Assembly (NCBI RefSeq): GCF_963665995.1
Contig: NZ_OY762512.1
Coordinates: 3,534,001-3,598,000 of the forward strand
Direction: 5' to 3'
DNA from: Pleurocapsa sp. FMAR1
Lineage (GTDB): Bacteria; Cyanobacteriota; Cyanobacteriia; Cyanobacteriales; Xenococcaceae
Length of the DNA stretch: 64,000 bases
The notes below the pieces were generated by a model. That model did not search any database, was not told where the DNA came from, and saw nothing but the letters and a program-made list of their open reading frames with translations. This document shows, piece by piece, positions 18,819 to 28,233 of this stretch; positions within the stretch are counted from its first letter, which is position 1; every line of letters starts with the position of its first letter. Position numbers and translations under genes: made by a program.

Positions 18819-19385
18819 ATGACATTACTTCGGTCGAATCCAATACCCACCCTGGAGGAGTTTTTAAATTTACCAGAAACTAAACCAGCAAGTGAATATA
18901 TTGATGGAAAAATTTATCAAAAACCGATGCCCCAGGGAAAACATAGCCGATTACAAACTTGCTTATCTACTTCTATTAATCAAGCAGGAGAACCTCAAAA
19001 GTTAGCATTAGCATTAACAGAGTTGCGCTGTACTTTTGCTGGTCGGTCTATAGTTCCAGACATAGCTGTGTTTGAATGGCAAAAAATTCCTGTAGATGAA
19101 AAGGGTCGGATTGCTAATAGATTTGAAATAGCCCCCGATTGGATAATTGAAATTCTTTCCCTCGAACAATCGGCAAACCAAGTTATCCGCAAAATTATAT
19201 TTTCTCTTAAAAATGGCTCAAAATTAGGCTATCTCATCGATCCTGATGATGAATCAATTACAGTTTTTCAACCAAACCAATTGCCAGATGTAAAGGAAAA
19301 GCAAGATATGCTACCTGTTTTAGATGTTCTACAAAACTGGCAAACAAAAGTTGAAGATGTATTTAGCTGGTTGAATTTTGTGTAA
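18819..19385 (+). CDS. Uma2-family endonuclease-fold protein (DUF820)
   Basis: Uma2 proteins are PD-(D/E)XK-fold proteins hugely expanded in cyanobacteria; their role is unknown. This one has PTLEEFLNLPETKPASEYIDGKIYQKPMPQGKHS, the catalytic-type VPDIAVFEW and PDWIIEILSLEQS, then the KLGYLIDPDDESITVF region. I chose the ATG at 18819 because AAGAGGT lies 7 bases upstream. A TTG one codon earlier (18816) is less likely. Length is 188 aa. Confidence 0.88.
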   Translation: MTLLRSNPIPTLEEFLNLPETKPASEYIDGKIYQKPMPQGKHSRLQTCLSTSINQAGEPQKLALALTELRCTFAGRSIVPDIAVFEWQKIPVDEKGRIANRFEIAPDWIIEILSLEQSANQVIRKIIFSLKNGSKLGYLIDPDDESITVFQPNQLPDVKEKQDMLPVLDVLQNWQTKVEDVFSWLNFV

Positions 19386-19478
19386 TTTAACTCTTAAAAT
19401 TTCTTTTATTAATTAAATATAACTACTTACAAATTATGAATCAAGTTATCGGTAGAACAGCTACCTTTAAAGGAATAA

Positions 19479-20663
19479 GTGAATAGCTCGAAGATAGTAT
19501 TTATAGCTTTGTTGTTGGGAATTTTGAATATTTTTTCGGTTCAAGAAAGAATGTTGGCTCAACAACAAACTAATCCTTTAGAAGTGAAAATTAATCCTAA
19601 TGATCCTTTAATTCCTGCTGGTTATGGTCAGCGAGAATTGACTTCCTTTGAAAAATATCGAATTAAAGAAGCCATAGCCAAACTCGATCAAACTGCAAAA
19701 GCAGAATTGTCACAAGGCAATGGGAATAAAGCTTTTAAACTTTGGTATCGCCAGCTAAAATTAGCTCGTGCAGTCGATTCAAAGACAGAAATCAAAGCAT
19801 TGGGAGATGTAGGCGCGATCGCCTGGCAAGAAACTCGTGGCACTGATGTACGTAATATTGCTGAACGTTTAATTGCTATTCAAGAGGAATTAACTACAGA
19901 AAAATTATTATCTCCTAGTCTATTAGATAATTTTGCTACTGCTTATCAACAGGTGCGATATATAGATCAAGAAATAGCTATTTACCAGCAAATTTTAACT
20001 AATAGTAGAAAGGCAGATAATTTAGTTGCTGAACAAAATAACTTAAAGACATTAGGTAAATTATATTTAGCGAGATTTGATTATCTTAATGCTGCTGATG
20101 TTTACCAAGAATTATTAGTCTTAGCCGATCAAGGATCTAAACCTACTCAGAAAGTTGATTTTTATTTGAATACTTTAATGTATATCTATGATCGCACTGA
20201 GCAAGCAAATAAAGCGATCGCCATTAAAGAACGTCTGATTAAACAATATACTGCTGCTCAAAAACTTGATAAAATACCTGCTTTGACAATGGCGATCGCC
20301 GATGACTATAAAACCTTAAAAAAACGAGATAAGGCAATAAATGCTTACGAGCGGGCATTTGAAACGGCATCTAAACTTCAGCAGTTTGCCATAGCTAATG
20401 ATGCTTTAACAAAATTGGCACAGACATACCAACAAAGCAAAAATACAGATAAGGCGATCGCAACTTATACTAAATTACTTAAAGTTCAACAACAAACCTA
20501 CAGTTACTATGGCTTAATTAATACTTACGATACTTTAGGTAAAATATATCTTCAGTTAAATCAAAAATCTCAAGCTAAACAATATTTTCAACAAGGTTTA
20601 GAGTTGGCGAAATCTCTAAACTATAAGATCAAATATTTTGATAATCGAGTTAAACTATTATAG
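19479..20663 (+). CDS. Secreted or membrane-anchored TPR protein
   Basis: A 394-aa protein with an N-terminal signal-like segment (KIVFIALLLGILNIFSV) and then tetratricopeptide-like helical repeats from about residue 55 to the end: AFKLWYRQLKLARAV, YLNAADVYQELLVLAD, DKAINAYERAFETASK, DKAIATYTKLLKVQQ and SQAKQYFQQGLELAK. The start is GTG at 19479 with AAAGGAA about 6 bases upstream. TPR arrays bind proteins; no enzymatic domain is visible. The partner is unknown. Confidence 0.8.
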   Translation: MNSSKIVFIALLLGILNIFSVQERMLAQQQTNPLEVKINPNDPLIPAGYGQRELTSFEKYRIKEAIAKLDQTAKAELSQGNGNKAFKLWYRQLKLARAVDSKTEIKALGDVGAIAWQETRGTDVRNIAERLIAIQEELTTEKLLSPSLLDNFATAYQQVRYIDQEIAIYQQILTNSRKADNLVAEQNNLKTLGKLYLARFDYLNAADVYQELLVLADQGSKPTQKVDFYLNTLMYIYDRTEQANKAIAIKERLIKQYTAAQKLDKIPALTMAIADDYKTLKKRDKAINAYERAFETASKLQQFAIANDALTKLAQTYQQSKNTDKAIATYTKLLKVQQQTYSYYGLINTYDTLGKIYLQLNQKSQAKQYFQQGLELAKSLNYKIKYFDNRVKLL

Positions 20664-20869
20664 TTAGACCTCTTTTGTAACCCTTTAATTATAAGAATTA
20701 AAAAGCAATTATAAGGGTTTATGACTTAATCAATTCGTGATATATAACTAAAACTTTTTCCTAAGCGCGAATAATAGCAACATGGAGCAAACAGCGATCG
20801 CCTTAGATTTTATGTTGCCAGATTAAAACTTAGCTAAAATATTTGTGACTAGCCAGAAATAACCATACA

Positions 20870-22351
20870 ATGACCAACACCATTCCCCAAACAGCCAATA
20901 GTCCATACAACACCGAAGAATGGAAACGGGGTTACGACTCTCAGCCAAATGAATATGAGTATGAAATTACCGATGTAGAAGGCAATATTCCCCCAGACTT
21001 GATGGGAACACTGTTTCGCAATGGACCTGGATTATTAGACATTGGTGGTTCGGCGATTCATCATCCTTTTGATGGAGACGGAATGATCAGCGCCTTCTCT
21101 TTCAAAGATGGAAAGGTATATTATCGTAACCGTTTTATCAGAACTGAAGCTTATGTAAAGGAACAAGAAGCAGGTAAAATTCTTTATCGAGGTGTGTTTG
21201 GCACACCAAAACCTGGAGGATTTTTTAATAATCTCTTCGACATTAAGTTAAAAAATATTGCCAACACTGGAGTAATTTACTGGGGTGGTAAACTTCTTGC
21301 TCTTTGGGAAGCAGCAGAACCTCACCGCCTAAATCCAAAAACCTTAGAAACTATAGGATTAGAATATCTGGATGGTGTGCTAGAACCAGGAGATGCTTTT
21401 GCGGCACATCCTTGGGTAGATCCTAGCTGCGATTTAGATGACGGCGCACCCTGTTTGGTCAATTTTCGAGTCGATCCAGGGCTTTCTAGTAAGATTACTT
21501 TGTTTGAATTTGCTCCTAGCGGGAAGCTATTACGTCGTCATTCCCATAGCATTGCAGGCTTCTCTTTTATTCACGACTTTATGATCACGCCCCAGTATGC
21601 CATCTTTTTCCAAAACCCTGTCAGCTTTAATCCTCTGCCCTTCCTATTAGGAATGCGTGGTGCAGGAGAATGTGTTCAGTTTCAGCCAGATAAGCCAACT
21701 AACGTCATTTTGATTGCTCGCGATCCTAGTAATAAAGAAGTTAAAACCTTTAGCGTTGAATCTGGTTTTGTTTTCCATCACGCCAATGCTTTTGAACAAG
21801 ACAGCAAAGTTTATGTTGATTCTATTACCTATCAAACCTTGCCTCAGGTACAGCCCAATTCTGACTATAAAGCAGTAGACTTTGAGGGTTTAGATCCAGG
21901 ACAGCTATGGCGATTTACCTTAAACCTAGAAGACGGTTCGGTTGAGCGTCAGATGTTAGAAAGTCGCTGTTGCGAATTTCCTACCCACAACCCAGATAAG
22001 GTTGGTCGAAACTATCAGTATTTGTATATTGGTGCTGCACCTAGCGATACAGGGCGTAATGCACCCCTACAGGCAATTCTTAAGTTGGATTTACATACAA
22101 AAGAGCGTCAGCTACATTCTTTTGCTCCTAGTGGTTTTGTCAGTGAACCAATTTTTGTGCCTAAACCCAATGCCGAAAAGGAAGATGCTGGCTGGGTATT
22201 AACTTTAGTTTATGACGGCAGCAAACACCGTTCGACTTTGGCAATTTTAGATGGAGAAAATTTAGCACAAGAGCCTGTGGCATTATTACACCTTAAACAT
22301 CATGTTCCTTATGGTTTACATGGTAGCTGGTGTGATGAAGTGTTTATTTAG
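20870..22351 (+). CDS. Carotenoid (apocarotenoid) oxygenase, RPE65/CCD family
   Basis: A non-haem iron dioxygenase that cleaves a carotenoid or apocarotenoid double bond. It is 493 aa, and the four iron histidines of the seven-bladed propeller can be placed at H180 (AAHPWVD), H235 (FIHDFMIT), H303/H304 (VFHHANAF) and H484 (GLHGSW). These positions match closely those of Synechocystis apocarotenoid-15,15'-oxygenase, so retinal formation is the likeliest activity. The FRNGPGLLDIGG and HPFDGDGMI segments are also family hallmarks. A HIP1 site and AT-rich leader lie upstream, with no adjacent carotenoid genes. Confidence 0.9.
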   Translation: MTNTIPQTANSPYNTEEWKRGYDSQPNEYEYEITDVEGNIPPDLMGTLFRNGPGLLDIGGSAIHHPFDGDGMISAFSFKDGKVYYRNRFIRTEAYVKEQEAGKILYRGVFGTPKPGGFFNNLFDIKLKNIANTGVIYWGGKLLALWEAAEPHRLNPKTLETIGLEYLDGVLEPGDAFAAHPWVDPSCDLDDGAPCLVNFRVDPGLSSKITLFEFAPSGKLLRRHSHSIAGFSFIHDFMITPQYAIFFQNPVSFNPLPFLLGMRGAGECVQFQPDKPTNVILIARDPSNKEVKTFSVESGFVFHHANAFEQDSKVYVDSITYQTLPQVQPNSDYKAVDFEGLDPGQLWRFTLNLEDGSVERQMLESRCCEFPTHNPDKVGRNYQYLYIGAAPSDTGRNAPLQAILKLDLHTKERQLHSFAPSGFVSEPIFVPKPNAEKEDAGWVLTLVYDGSKHRSTLAILDGENLAQEPVALLHLKHHVPYGLHGSWCDEVFI

Positions 22352-22452
22352 GTGAAAACCTGACTAAATCTAACCAATATTAAGTCCTCGATCAATATAT
22401 GAAACTGGACAAGAGATATAATACTCATAACAACTGTTGCTAAAAGTATTCC

Positions 22453-24084
22453 ATGCCCCCTCAACTCCAGACAGAAATCGAACAGGCTGTATCCAGTCGT
22501 CGTAATTTTGCCATTATTTCCCACCCTGACGCGGGAAAAACTACCTTGACTGAAAAACTCCTGCTTTACGGGGGTGCAATTCATGAGGCAGGGGCGGTAA
22601 AAGCCCGACGAGAACAGCGTAAGGTTACTTCTGACTGGATGGAAATGGAACAGCAAAGGGGTATTTCGATTACCTCGACAGTGTTGCAGTTTATCTACGA
22701 TAACTTTCAAATAAATTTGTTAGATACTCCTGGACACCAAGACTTTAGTGAAGATACCTATCGTACTCTGGCTGCTGCGGATAATTCCGTAATGCTGATT
22801 GATGCTGCTAAAGGTCTTGAGCCACAAACTCGTAAGCTGTTTGAAGTTTGTCAGTTGCGATCGCTCCCCATCTTTACTTTTATCAATAAGCTAGATCGTC
22901 CAGGCAGAGATGCTTTTGAGCTTATTGATGAGATTGAGCAAGAATTAGGTCTAAAGACTTATGCGGTAAATTGGCCCATTGGCATGGGCGATCGCTTTCA
23001 GGGAGTATTTGACCGTCGTGAGCGCAAAATTCACCTGTTTGAACGTCGCTCTCACGGTAGCAAAGCAGCACAGGATACGGTAATCGAGCTAGGAGATCCG
23101 CGCATTGAAGAATACCTAGACCAAGAGCTTTATTATCAGCTAAAAGAAGAACTTGAAATACTAGACGAAGTTGGTGCAGACTTTGATCTAGAAAAAGTTC
23201 ATGCAGGAAAAATGACCCCGATCTTTTTTGGTAGTGCCATGACCAACTTTGGGGTAGAGCTATTTCTGAAGGCATTTTTGGAATATGCTCAACAGCCTGA
23301 GTCCCACAAGTCATCTATTGGCGTAGTTGAGCCTACCTACGAAGAATTTACGGGGTTTGTCTTTAAGCTTCAGGCAAACATGGATCCCAAACATCGCGAT
23401 CGCGTGGCGTTTGTGCGTGTCTGTACGGGAAAATTTGAAAAAGACATGACCGTGCAGCACGCTCGTACAGGCAAAACTGTGCGCCTGTCCCGTCCGCAAA
23501 AGCTATTTGCCCAAGACAGAGAATCTTTAGATGAGGCTTTTCCAGGGGATATTATTGGTCTTAATAATCCAGGGGTATTTGCGATCGGCGACACGATTTA
23601 TAATGGCAAGAAGATAGAATACGAGGGTATTCCCTGTTTTTCGCCTGAGATCTTTGCCTATCTTAAAAATCCTAACCCCTCCAAGTTTAAACAGTTCCAA
23701 AAAGGCATCAAGGAATTACAGGAAGAAGGTGCAGTACAGATTATGTATTCCACTGATGAATTTAAACGCGACCCCATCTTAGCTGCGGTGGGACAGTTGC
23801 AGATTGAAGTAGTTCAGTTTCGGATGCAAAATGAGTACAATGTCGAAACTACTACTGAACCTTTGCCCTATAGCGTGGCTCGTTGGGTATATGGTGGCTG
23901 GGATGCGCTGGAAAAAGCTGGCAGAATCTTTAATGCTATTTCTGTTAAAGATAACTGGGATAGACCAGTATTGCTGTTCAAAAATGAATGGAATCTGCGC
24001 CAAATAGAACAAGATACACCAGAGCTTAAGTTAAATTCTATCGCCCCTGTAGGTGCAGGTCTACAACCAGATTCTGAGGCATAA
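22453..24084 (+). CDS. prfC: Peptide chain release factor 3
   Basis: RF3 is the translational GTPase that removes RF1/RF2 from the ribosome after peptide release. The P-loop [10 protein letters not shown] is at residues 23-32, [15 protein letters not shown] forms switch [17 protein letters not shown] is G3 and NKLDR is G4. Domain II and the RF3 C-terminal domain ([20 protein letters not shown]) follow. Length 543 aa is normal. It begins about 100 bases after the carotenoid oxygenase, and the oxidoreductase gene follows 19 bases later. Confidence 0.96.
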   Translation: MPPQLQTEIEQAVSSRRNFAIISHPDAGKTTLTEKLLLYGGAIHEAGAVKARREQRKVTSDWMEMEQQRGISITSTVLQFIYDNFQINLLDTPGHQDFSEDTYRTLAAADNSVMLIDAAKGLEPQTRKLFEVCQLRSLPIFTFINKLDRPGRDAFELIDEIEQELGLKTYAVNWPIGMGDRFQGVFDRRERKIHLFERRSHGSKAAQDTVIELGDPRIEEYLDQELYYQLKEELEILDEVGADFDLEKVHAGKMTPIFFGSAMTNFGVELFLKAFLEYAQQPESHKSSIGVVEPTYEEFTGFVFKLQANMDPKHRDRVAFVRVCTGKFEKDMTVQHARTGKTVRLSRPQKLFAQDRESLDEAFPGDIIGLNNPGVFAIGDTIYNGKKIEYEGIPCFSPEIFAYLKNPNPSKFKQFQKGIKELQEEGAVQIMYSTDEFKRDPILAAVGQLQIEVVQFRMQNEYNVETTTEPLPYSVARWVYGGWDALEKAGRIFNAISVKDNWDRPVLLFKNEWNLRQIEQDTPELKLNSIAPVGAGLQPDSEA

Positions 24085-24103
24085 GCCCTATTACCCACTT
24101 TAG

Positions 24104-25243
24104 ATGAATCAGAAACTAGTTTTAATAGGTGGTGGTCATTCTCATGCGATCGCCTTAAAACAATGGGGACTAAATCCTTTGCCAGATATAGATTTAACCT
24201 TGATTAGTGATGTCAAAAAAACGCCCTATTCAGGGATGCTTCCTGGTCATGTAGCGGGTTTTTATAGCTACGATCAAACCCATATTGACTTGGGTCGTCT
24301 AGCTAAATTTGCTGGTGCAAAGTTGATTATAGATCGGGCAATTGGTTTGGATGTAGATAACCATAAAGTTATTTGTGAAGATCATCAGCTTAAATTTGAT
24401 TATTTGTCCTTGGATATTGGCAGCACTCCCCAAACTATAACCATCCCTGGTGCCAAGGATTACGCTATTCCCGCCAAACCTGTCCCTATATTCCTTGATT
24501 GTTGGAACAAACTGAAACAAGAAGCTTTATCTCACCCCGAAAAATCTTTGTCAATTGTGATCGTCGGCGGTGGCGCGGGAGGTGTGGAGTTGGCTTTAAA
24601 TATGCAGACTTGTTTACAAGACGGGGGACAAAATAATCTAGCCATTCATTTGGTTCATCGTGGTAAGCAATTATTGACTGGTCATAGTGATTGGGTAAGC
24701 AATAAGCTAGCCAAAATTATTCGCCAACGGAATATTAGGCTGCATCTAGAAGAAAGCGTTGTCGAAGTTTTACCAGATGAGGTTATTTGCAAATCAGGAT
24801 TAAGCATCAAGTACACTCATGTATTTTGGATAACTCAAGCTACTGCACCTAACTGGATCGAAGAATCAAACCTGACTACCGATGAGCAAGGCTTTATTTT
24901 AGTCACAGATACTCTTCAGTCTATATCTCATCCTCAAGTTTTTGCTGCGGGAGATATTGCTACCATGATTAACTACAAACGTCCAAAAGCAGGAGTCTTT
25001 GCGGTGCGTCAAGGACAACCTCTGGTAGATAACTGGCGTAATATACTTACAGGTAAATCCCTACAGACTTATGTTCCTCAAGAAAAATACTTGGCTTTGA
25101 TTGGCACAGGAGATCATCAGGCGATCGCATCTTGGTCTGATTTTGGTTGGCGATCTACTTTGTTTTGGTGGCTTAAAGACTATATTGACCGCAAATTTAT
25201 GAATCAGTTTGTTGATTTAAGCAAAACAACAGTAAAAAATTAG
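24104..25243 (+). CDS. SelD-type NADH dehydrogenase-like flavoprotein (domain usually fused to SelD)
   Basis: A 379-aa pyridine-nucleotide-disulfide oxidoreductase with an FAD Rossmann motif at the N-terminus (LVLIGGGHSHAIALKQWG), a second NAD(P)-binding motif near residue 150 (IVIVGGGAGGVELAL) and the FAD-binding VFAAGDIATM. This is the family found in cyanobacteria as the N-terminal half of a two-domain SelD (selenide, water dikinase). Here the protein ends at about the usual domain boundary and no SelD kinase motif follows. Instead a GC-rich repeat block begins 13 bases later. It could be a genuine stand-alone form or the surviving half of a fusion. Confidence 0.8.
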   Translation: MNQKLVLIGGGHSHAIALKQWGLNPLPDIDLTLISDVKKTPYSGMLPGHVAGFYSYDQTHIDLGRLAKFAGAKLIIDRAIGLDVDNHKVICEDHQLKFDYLSLDIGSTPQTITIPGAKDYAIPAKPVPIFLDCWNKLKQEALSHPEKSLSIVIVGGGAGGVELALNMQTCLQDGGQNNLAIHLVHRGKQLLTGHSDWVSNKLAKIIRQRNIRLHLEESVVEVLPDEVICKSGLSIKYTHVFWITQATAPNWIEESNLTTDEQGFILVTDTLQSISHPQVFAAGDIATMINYKRPKAGVFAVRQGQPLVDNWRNILTGKSLQTYVPQEKYLALIGTGDHQAIASWSDFGWRSTLFWWLKDYIDRKFMNQFVDLSKTTVKN

Positions 25244-25256
25244 GGCGTGTCATCAT

Positions 25257-25770
25257 TTGGAGGGAAGAATACTTTTGAACGAGGAAGTGCGCGGGGGCAA
25301 CGCAGGCAAGCACAACAGATGCGGCAACCTCGACAACCAAGGGGTACCCCCGCAGGTACCTCACCCTCGACAGTTCCTTCAACGCGGGGAACCCGCGCAA
25401 CGGACTGTCTCGCAACGGGGTGAAACCCCCTTCGGGTTCGTGCCTTTGCTCAAGTCGGGGAACCTTTTCGACACTTTGCTCGCCCTCGACAACCAAGGGG
25501 TACCCCCCTTCGGGTTCGTGCCTTTGCTCAAGTCGGGGAACCCGCCCAACGCAACTGCCTCACTGCAACGGTTTTGCGAAACAGCCTCTGCGGAGGGTTT
25601 CCCTCCGCAGAGGACTGTTGAGGGTGTCTCGCAACGGGTCATAGACGAGGCGTGTTTTGCGAGACAGTCCGTTGGCGGGGTTCCCCCGCTTAAAGGAACT
25701 GTCGAGGTTGGGTCAGAGTATTCTGTCCCAAAAACTGCCGTCCGCAACGGTTTTGTCTTGCAAACTTAGG
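25257..25770. repeat. GC-rich block of palindromes and direct repeats
   Basis: About 510 bases with base composition far richer in G and C than the surrounding DNA. A 39-base sequence is repeated exactly at 25426-25464 and 25504-25542. A 24-base sequence (CCTCGACAACCAAGGGGTAC plus four C) is repeated at 25328-25351 and 25484-25507. Palindromes such as GGGGTACCCC and GGGTTTCCCTCCGCAGAGG abound. Long open frames exist on both strands but are low-complexity products of the repeats. Related words (TTTGCGAGACAG, ACTGTCGAGG) recur at 54905-55020, and a similar GC-rich patch is at 52080-52235. At 25854-25874 an 8-bp-arm hairpin follows. Confidence 0.8.
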
Positions 25771-25887
25771 CCTTTCTCGTTGTTGAAGGGATTTTAGCGA
25801 GATATAAGGAGAAAAATGTTCTGTATAGTAGGGCTACGGAAGAGAGGGCGCGTGTCTTGAAATAAATTCAAGACCTTGTGTCGCCCA

Positions 25888-26217
25888 TTATTTTTCGACG
25901 ATGTATGTCGTTAAAAGGACAAGCGACCCCCGCGCATGGTTCGACATCAAACCTTCATTAGAGATAATGGAGTCGACAATAGACAAGCCGACAATATCGT
26001 TTAACTTCTTTAGCTGCCACAAAATAACTGTGCGGTGCGCCCAAGGACAGTCTAAAGATATATAGTGATATTGATTTGGTTCAGCTTTAAAACTACTGGA
26101 GCCATTAGCTGTAATATAATGATGAAACTTTGTAGACATTCGCTTGAACTGTCCTGTTTCATCTTGTTCAGTCCAATCTTTGACCCATTTTCCATTAAAT
26201 AATTGACCGAGTGCCAT
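25888..26217 (-). pseudogene. Truncated glutathionyl-hydroquinone reductase (N-terminal third)
   Basis: The first about 85 residues match the Xi-class GST family: an N-terminus MALGQLFNGKWVKDW and the active-site region DCPWAHRTVILWQLKKL. The protein then ends at 109 aa with an unrelated tail, whereas the intact homologue at 7490-8500 has about 330 aa. The helical domain is missing, and the GC-rich repeat block begins about 120 bases beyond the stop. The fragment starts 22 bases after the dioxygenase stop, so an intact ancestor probably formed an operon with it. Likely non-functional. Confidence 0.75.
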
Positions 26218-26239
26218 ATATTCTTCTGCGTAAATAAAT

Positions 26240-27019
26240 TTAATTGAAAGCGTATGCAGCCATACTCACAACACCATAGGTATAACTAGAGTGAAGCTCA
26301 CTCGTATCAGTTTCATTCCCCGCGCCCAAAGCAACAAATAACGGTAGCAAGTGTTCTTCTGTCGGATGATTTTTACGAGCATGGGGAGCAAGTTGACGGT
26401 AACGAAGCAGAGCGTCCAAATCTCCCTGAGAGATGGTTTTAGATAACCAATCACTAAATTCTATTACCCAGTCCAGAGGAGGTTCATCAATAGGATATTT
26501 GCCAAACTCCCTCAAATTATGAGTAACTGAACCGCTGGCTATAATTAATATCCCTGATTCTCTCAGATGAGATAGAGCCTTTCCTATTTGAAAATGGTGT
26601 TCGGGTGTTAAACGAGGCTGGATTGATAGTTGGGTTACGGGAATATCTGCATTGGGATACATCAGCATTAAAGGATTCCAGGCTCCGTGATCTAGTCCAC
26701 GACTTGCGCTAACTCCACTCTTAATACCTGCTTGGTTTAGTAATTGATTAACTCTTTGAGCTAAATCGGGTGCGCCTGAAGCATGATACTTTAAAGAATT
26801 TAGTCTAGGATCAAATCCCCAGAAGTCGTGAATAGTATCAGGCTGATCCACTTTACTAACCATTGGCTGTGATGTACCCCAATGAGCAGAAATCATCAGG
26901 ATAGCTTGGGGTTTGCCTAACTTATCACCAAGCCCTGAAAGAAAGGCGCGCCCAGGAGATGGATACAATGACAGATCGGGCGCACCGTGAGAAACAAATA
27001 CGGCAGGAAATTTTGACAT
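26240..27019 (-). CDS. LigB-family extradiol dioxygenase (4,5-DOPA dioxygenase type)
   Basis: A 259-aa class III extradiol ring-cleaving dioxygenase of the YgiD/DODA group. It opens aromatic catechol rings with a single metal. Metal-ligand histidines are visible in VFVSHGAP, MISAHWGTS, LDHGAWNPL and the acid/base region SGSVTHNLREF. SYTYGVVSMAAYAF closes the domain. The downstream gene is the truncated hydroquinone reductase. An operator-like palindrome (27212-27229) lies upstream and matches one near the MarR gene, suggesting control by aromatic or quinone compounds. The true substrate is not known. Confidence 0.88.
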   Translation of the reverse strand: MSKFPAVFVSHGAPDLSLYPSPGRAFLSGLGDKLGKPQAILMISAHWGTSQPMVSKVDQPDTIHDFWGFDPRLNSLKYHASGAPDLAQRVNQLLNQAGIKSGVSASRGLDHGAWNPLMLMYPNADIPVTQLSIQPRLTPEHHFQIGKALSHLRESGILIIASGSVTHNLREFGKYPIDEPPLDWVIEFSDWLSKTISQGDLDALLRYRQLAPHARKNHPTEEHLLPLFVALGAGNETDTSELHSSYTYGVVSMAAYAFN

Positions 27020-27211
27020 TTAAATTACCTCTATGTTCATAATTTTGCCAATACCCGACCAAATAAAGATCGTAGACATTAAAATGCGGGCGAGGAGAGG
27101 AAATTGATTTCTAGTAGCGAATAAGCTATTACGATTGTTTGGTGCTTCTAGATTATGAATGTCATTAATTCTTGGTTTCATAATTGTTGCGTAATTTACT
27201 TTGTAATTAAA

Positions 27212-27229
27212 CTATTTGAATACAAACAA
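27212..27229. promoter_or_regulatory. MarR-type operator candidate upstream of the dioxygenase
   Basis: CTATTTGAATACAAACAA contains TTTG-AATA-CAAA and matches the palindrome at 27705-27724 (TTTG-GATG-CAAAC) in spacing and arms. It lies about 195 bases upstream of the dioxygenase ATG. The rest of 27020-27508 shows no convincing gene. Confidence 0.45.
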
Positions 27230-27508
27230 AAAGGCGAAAAATTAGCGTCTTTTAGTGACAGTAAGATTTAGAAGAATTCGTTCATCAACAAGAGCAGCTT
27301 TGAGTTGCTAAGGACAAATAAGGCGATCGCGGCTTGTTCATTGATGAAATAATCCCCAGTCCAATCGATCAAAACTATCTCTATCAGAATATTTGCATTT
27401 ATTTTTAGCTGCTTGTATATCAGAAAATCCTGCGTCGAATAATTACGACTTTTGGTTTCACAATTATTAGCTTGTTGGTGAGTCAGAAACTTCGATCTCT
27501 TTTGGCTG

Positions 27509-27643
27509 TTATAGCTCCAATACCAAAGGTTGAATATTTGTTTTGACATGAGAGCCATCGCAAAATGGTTTATTTCTCCGTCCACAGGCGCATATATAAT
27601 GAGTTTTTGCTTCCAAACGTACTTTTACAAATTGATTGTTCAT
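27509..27643 (-). CDS. CDGSH iron-sulfur domain protein, 44 aa
   Basis: A very small gene, ATG at 27643 to TAA at 27509. The product begins MNNQFVKVRLEAKTHYI and carries CACGRRNKPFCDGSH, the CDGSH [2Fe-2S] motif with three Cys (18, 20, 28) and one His (32) as ligands. The spacing between the second and third Cys is 7 residues, one less than in mitoNEET. The C-terminus HVKTNIQPLVLEL resembles small bacterial CDGSH proteins. A MarR-type palindrome lies about 60 bases upstream. It may act as a redox or electron-transfer partner in the aromatic or quinone stress set, which is inferred from context. Confidence 0.82.
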   Translation of the reverse strand: MNNQFVKVRLEAKTHYICACGRRNKPFCDGSHVKTNIQPLVLEL

Positions 27644-27704
27644 AATTTTATTTTGTTTGATGTCATATTGTACTAATGCAAACTAAATAAAAGATAACAT
27701 CAAC

Positions 27705-27724
27705 ATTGTTTGGATGCAAACAAT
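27705..27724. promoter_or_regulatory. Perfect palindrome, probable MarR operator
   Basis: ATTGTTTG-GATG-CAAACAAT is an 8-bp perfect inverted repeat with a 4-base spacer, just after the MarR stop and 61 bases upstream of the CDGSH start. A further half-site ATGCAAAC lies at 27677-27684. Size and form fit a MarR dimer site, with the promoter of the CDGSH gene as the likely target. Confidence 0.6.
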
Positions 27725-27729
27725 TGAGT

Positions 27730-28191
27730 TTAAAACAATCGACGTAAAGCCTCTAATCCTTGTCTAGTCTGTTCTAGCTCTTCGGTCGATAGATGGTCAA
27801 ATCTTTCTTTAAGGTGAGCAATATGAGCAGGAAATACGGTATCAAAGGTTGCTTTACCTTCAGGAGTAAGGACGATAATAAAGCTGCGTCGATTATCAGG
27901 AGGAACTTCTCTGGTTACGAAACCTTTCTTTTCCAGGCGATCGATAATTCCTGTAAGAGTACCCTTTGTAACTAAAGTTTTTGAGGCAATGTCAGTCATA
28001 TTCATACCATCGGTATTCCCTAAAGTGGCGATTACATCAAATTGACAGGTGGTTAAACCTAGAGTTCTAAGATGTTTAGCGGAATAATCAGTAAACGCTT
28101 GATAAGCACGAGCCAACTCGCGCATAGTAGGAATAAAAGTTTCATTTGCTGCTAATACTGCTTTTTTCTTCTCGATTGCTTTTTTTCGCAC
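27730..28191 (-). CDS. MarR-family transcriptional regulator
   Basis: A 153-aa winged-helix regulator: a dimerisation helix with LARAYQAFTDYSAKHLRTLG, the HTH TTCQFDVIATLGNTDGMNMTD and recognition helix KTLVTKGTLTGIIDRLEKKG, then the wing VTREVPPDNRRSFIIVLTPEG. MarR proteins usually repress efflux or detoxification genes and release DNA on binding phenolics or on oxidation. No cysteine is conserved near the N-terminus, so a ligand is more likely than a thiol switch. Nearby matching palindromes suggest it governs the CDGSH gene and the dioxygenase operon. Confidence 0.92.
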   Translation of the reverse strand: MRKKAIEKKKAVLAANETFIPTMRELARAYQAFTDYSAKHLRTLGLTTCQFDVIATLGNTDGMNMTDIASKTLVTKGTLTGIIDRLEKKGFVTREVPPDNRRSFIIVLTPEGKATFDTVFPAHIAHLKERFDHLSTEELEQTRQGLEALRRLF

Positions 28192-28233
28192 AGCTTATTT
28201 GTTAAATAGTTTTACTTTATAACTCTAAAAATC

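Noticed and set aside
22348-22710. 120-aa minus-strand frame over the prfC start
   Set aside because: It is antisense to strongly conserved prfC codons and has no independent support.
25257-25769. Long open frames on both strands in the GC-rich block (170 aa plus, 122 aa minus)
   Set aside because: Both are products of the direct repeats, have repeated words such as PPFGFVPLLKSGN and resemble no protein; low stop-codon frequency follows from high GC.
27268-27585. 105-aa minus-strand frame overlapping the CDGSH gene
   Set aside because: It has no motif or good start and overlaps a gene with a clear CDGSH signature in another frame.
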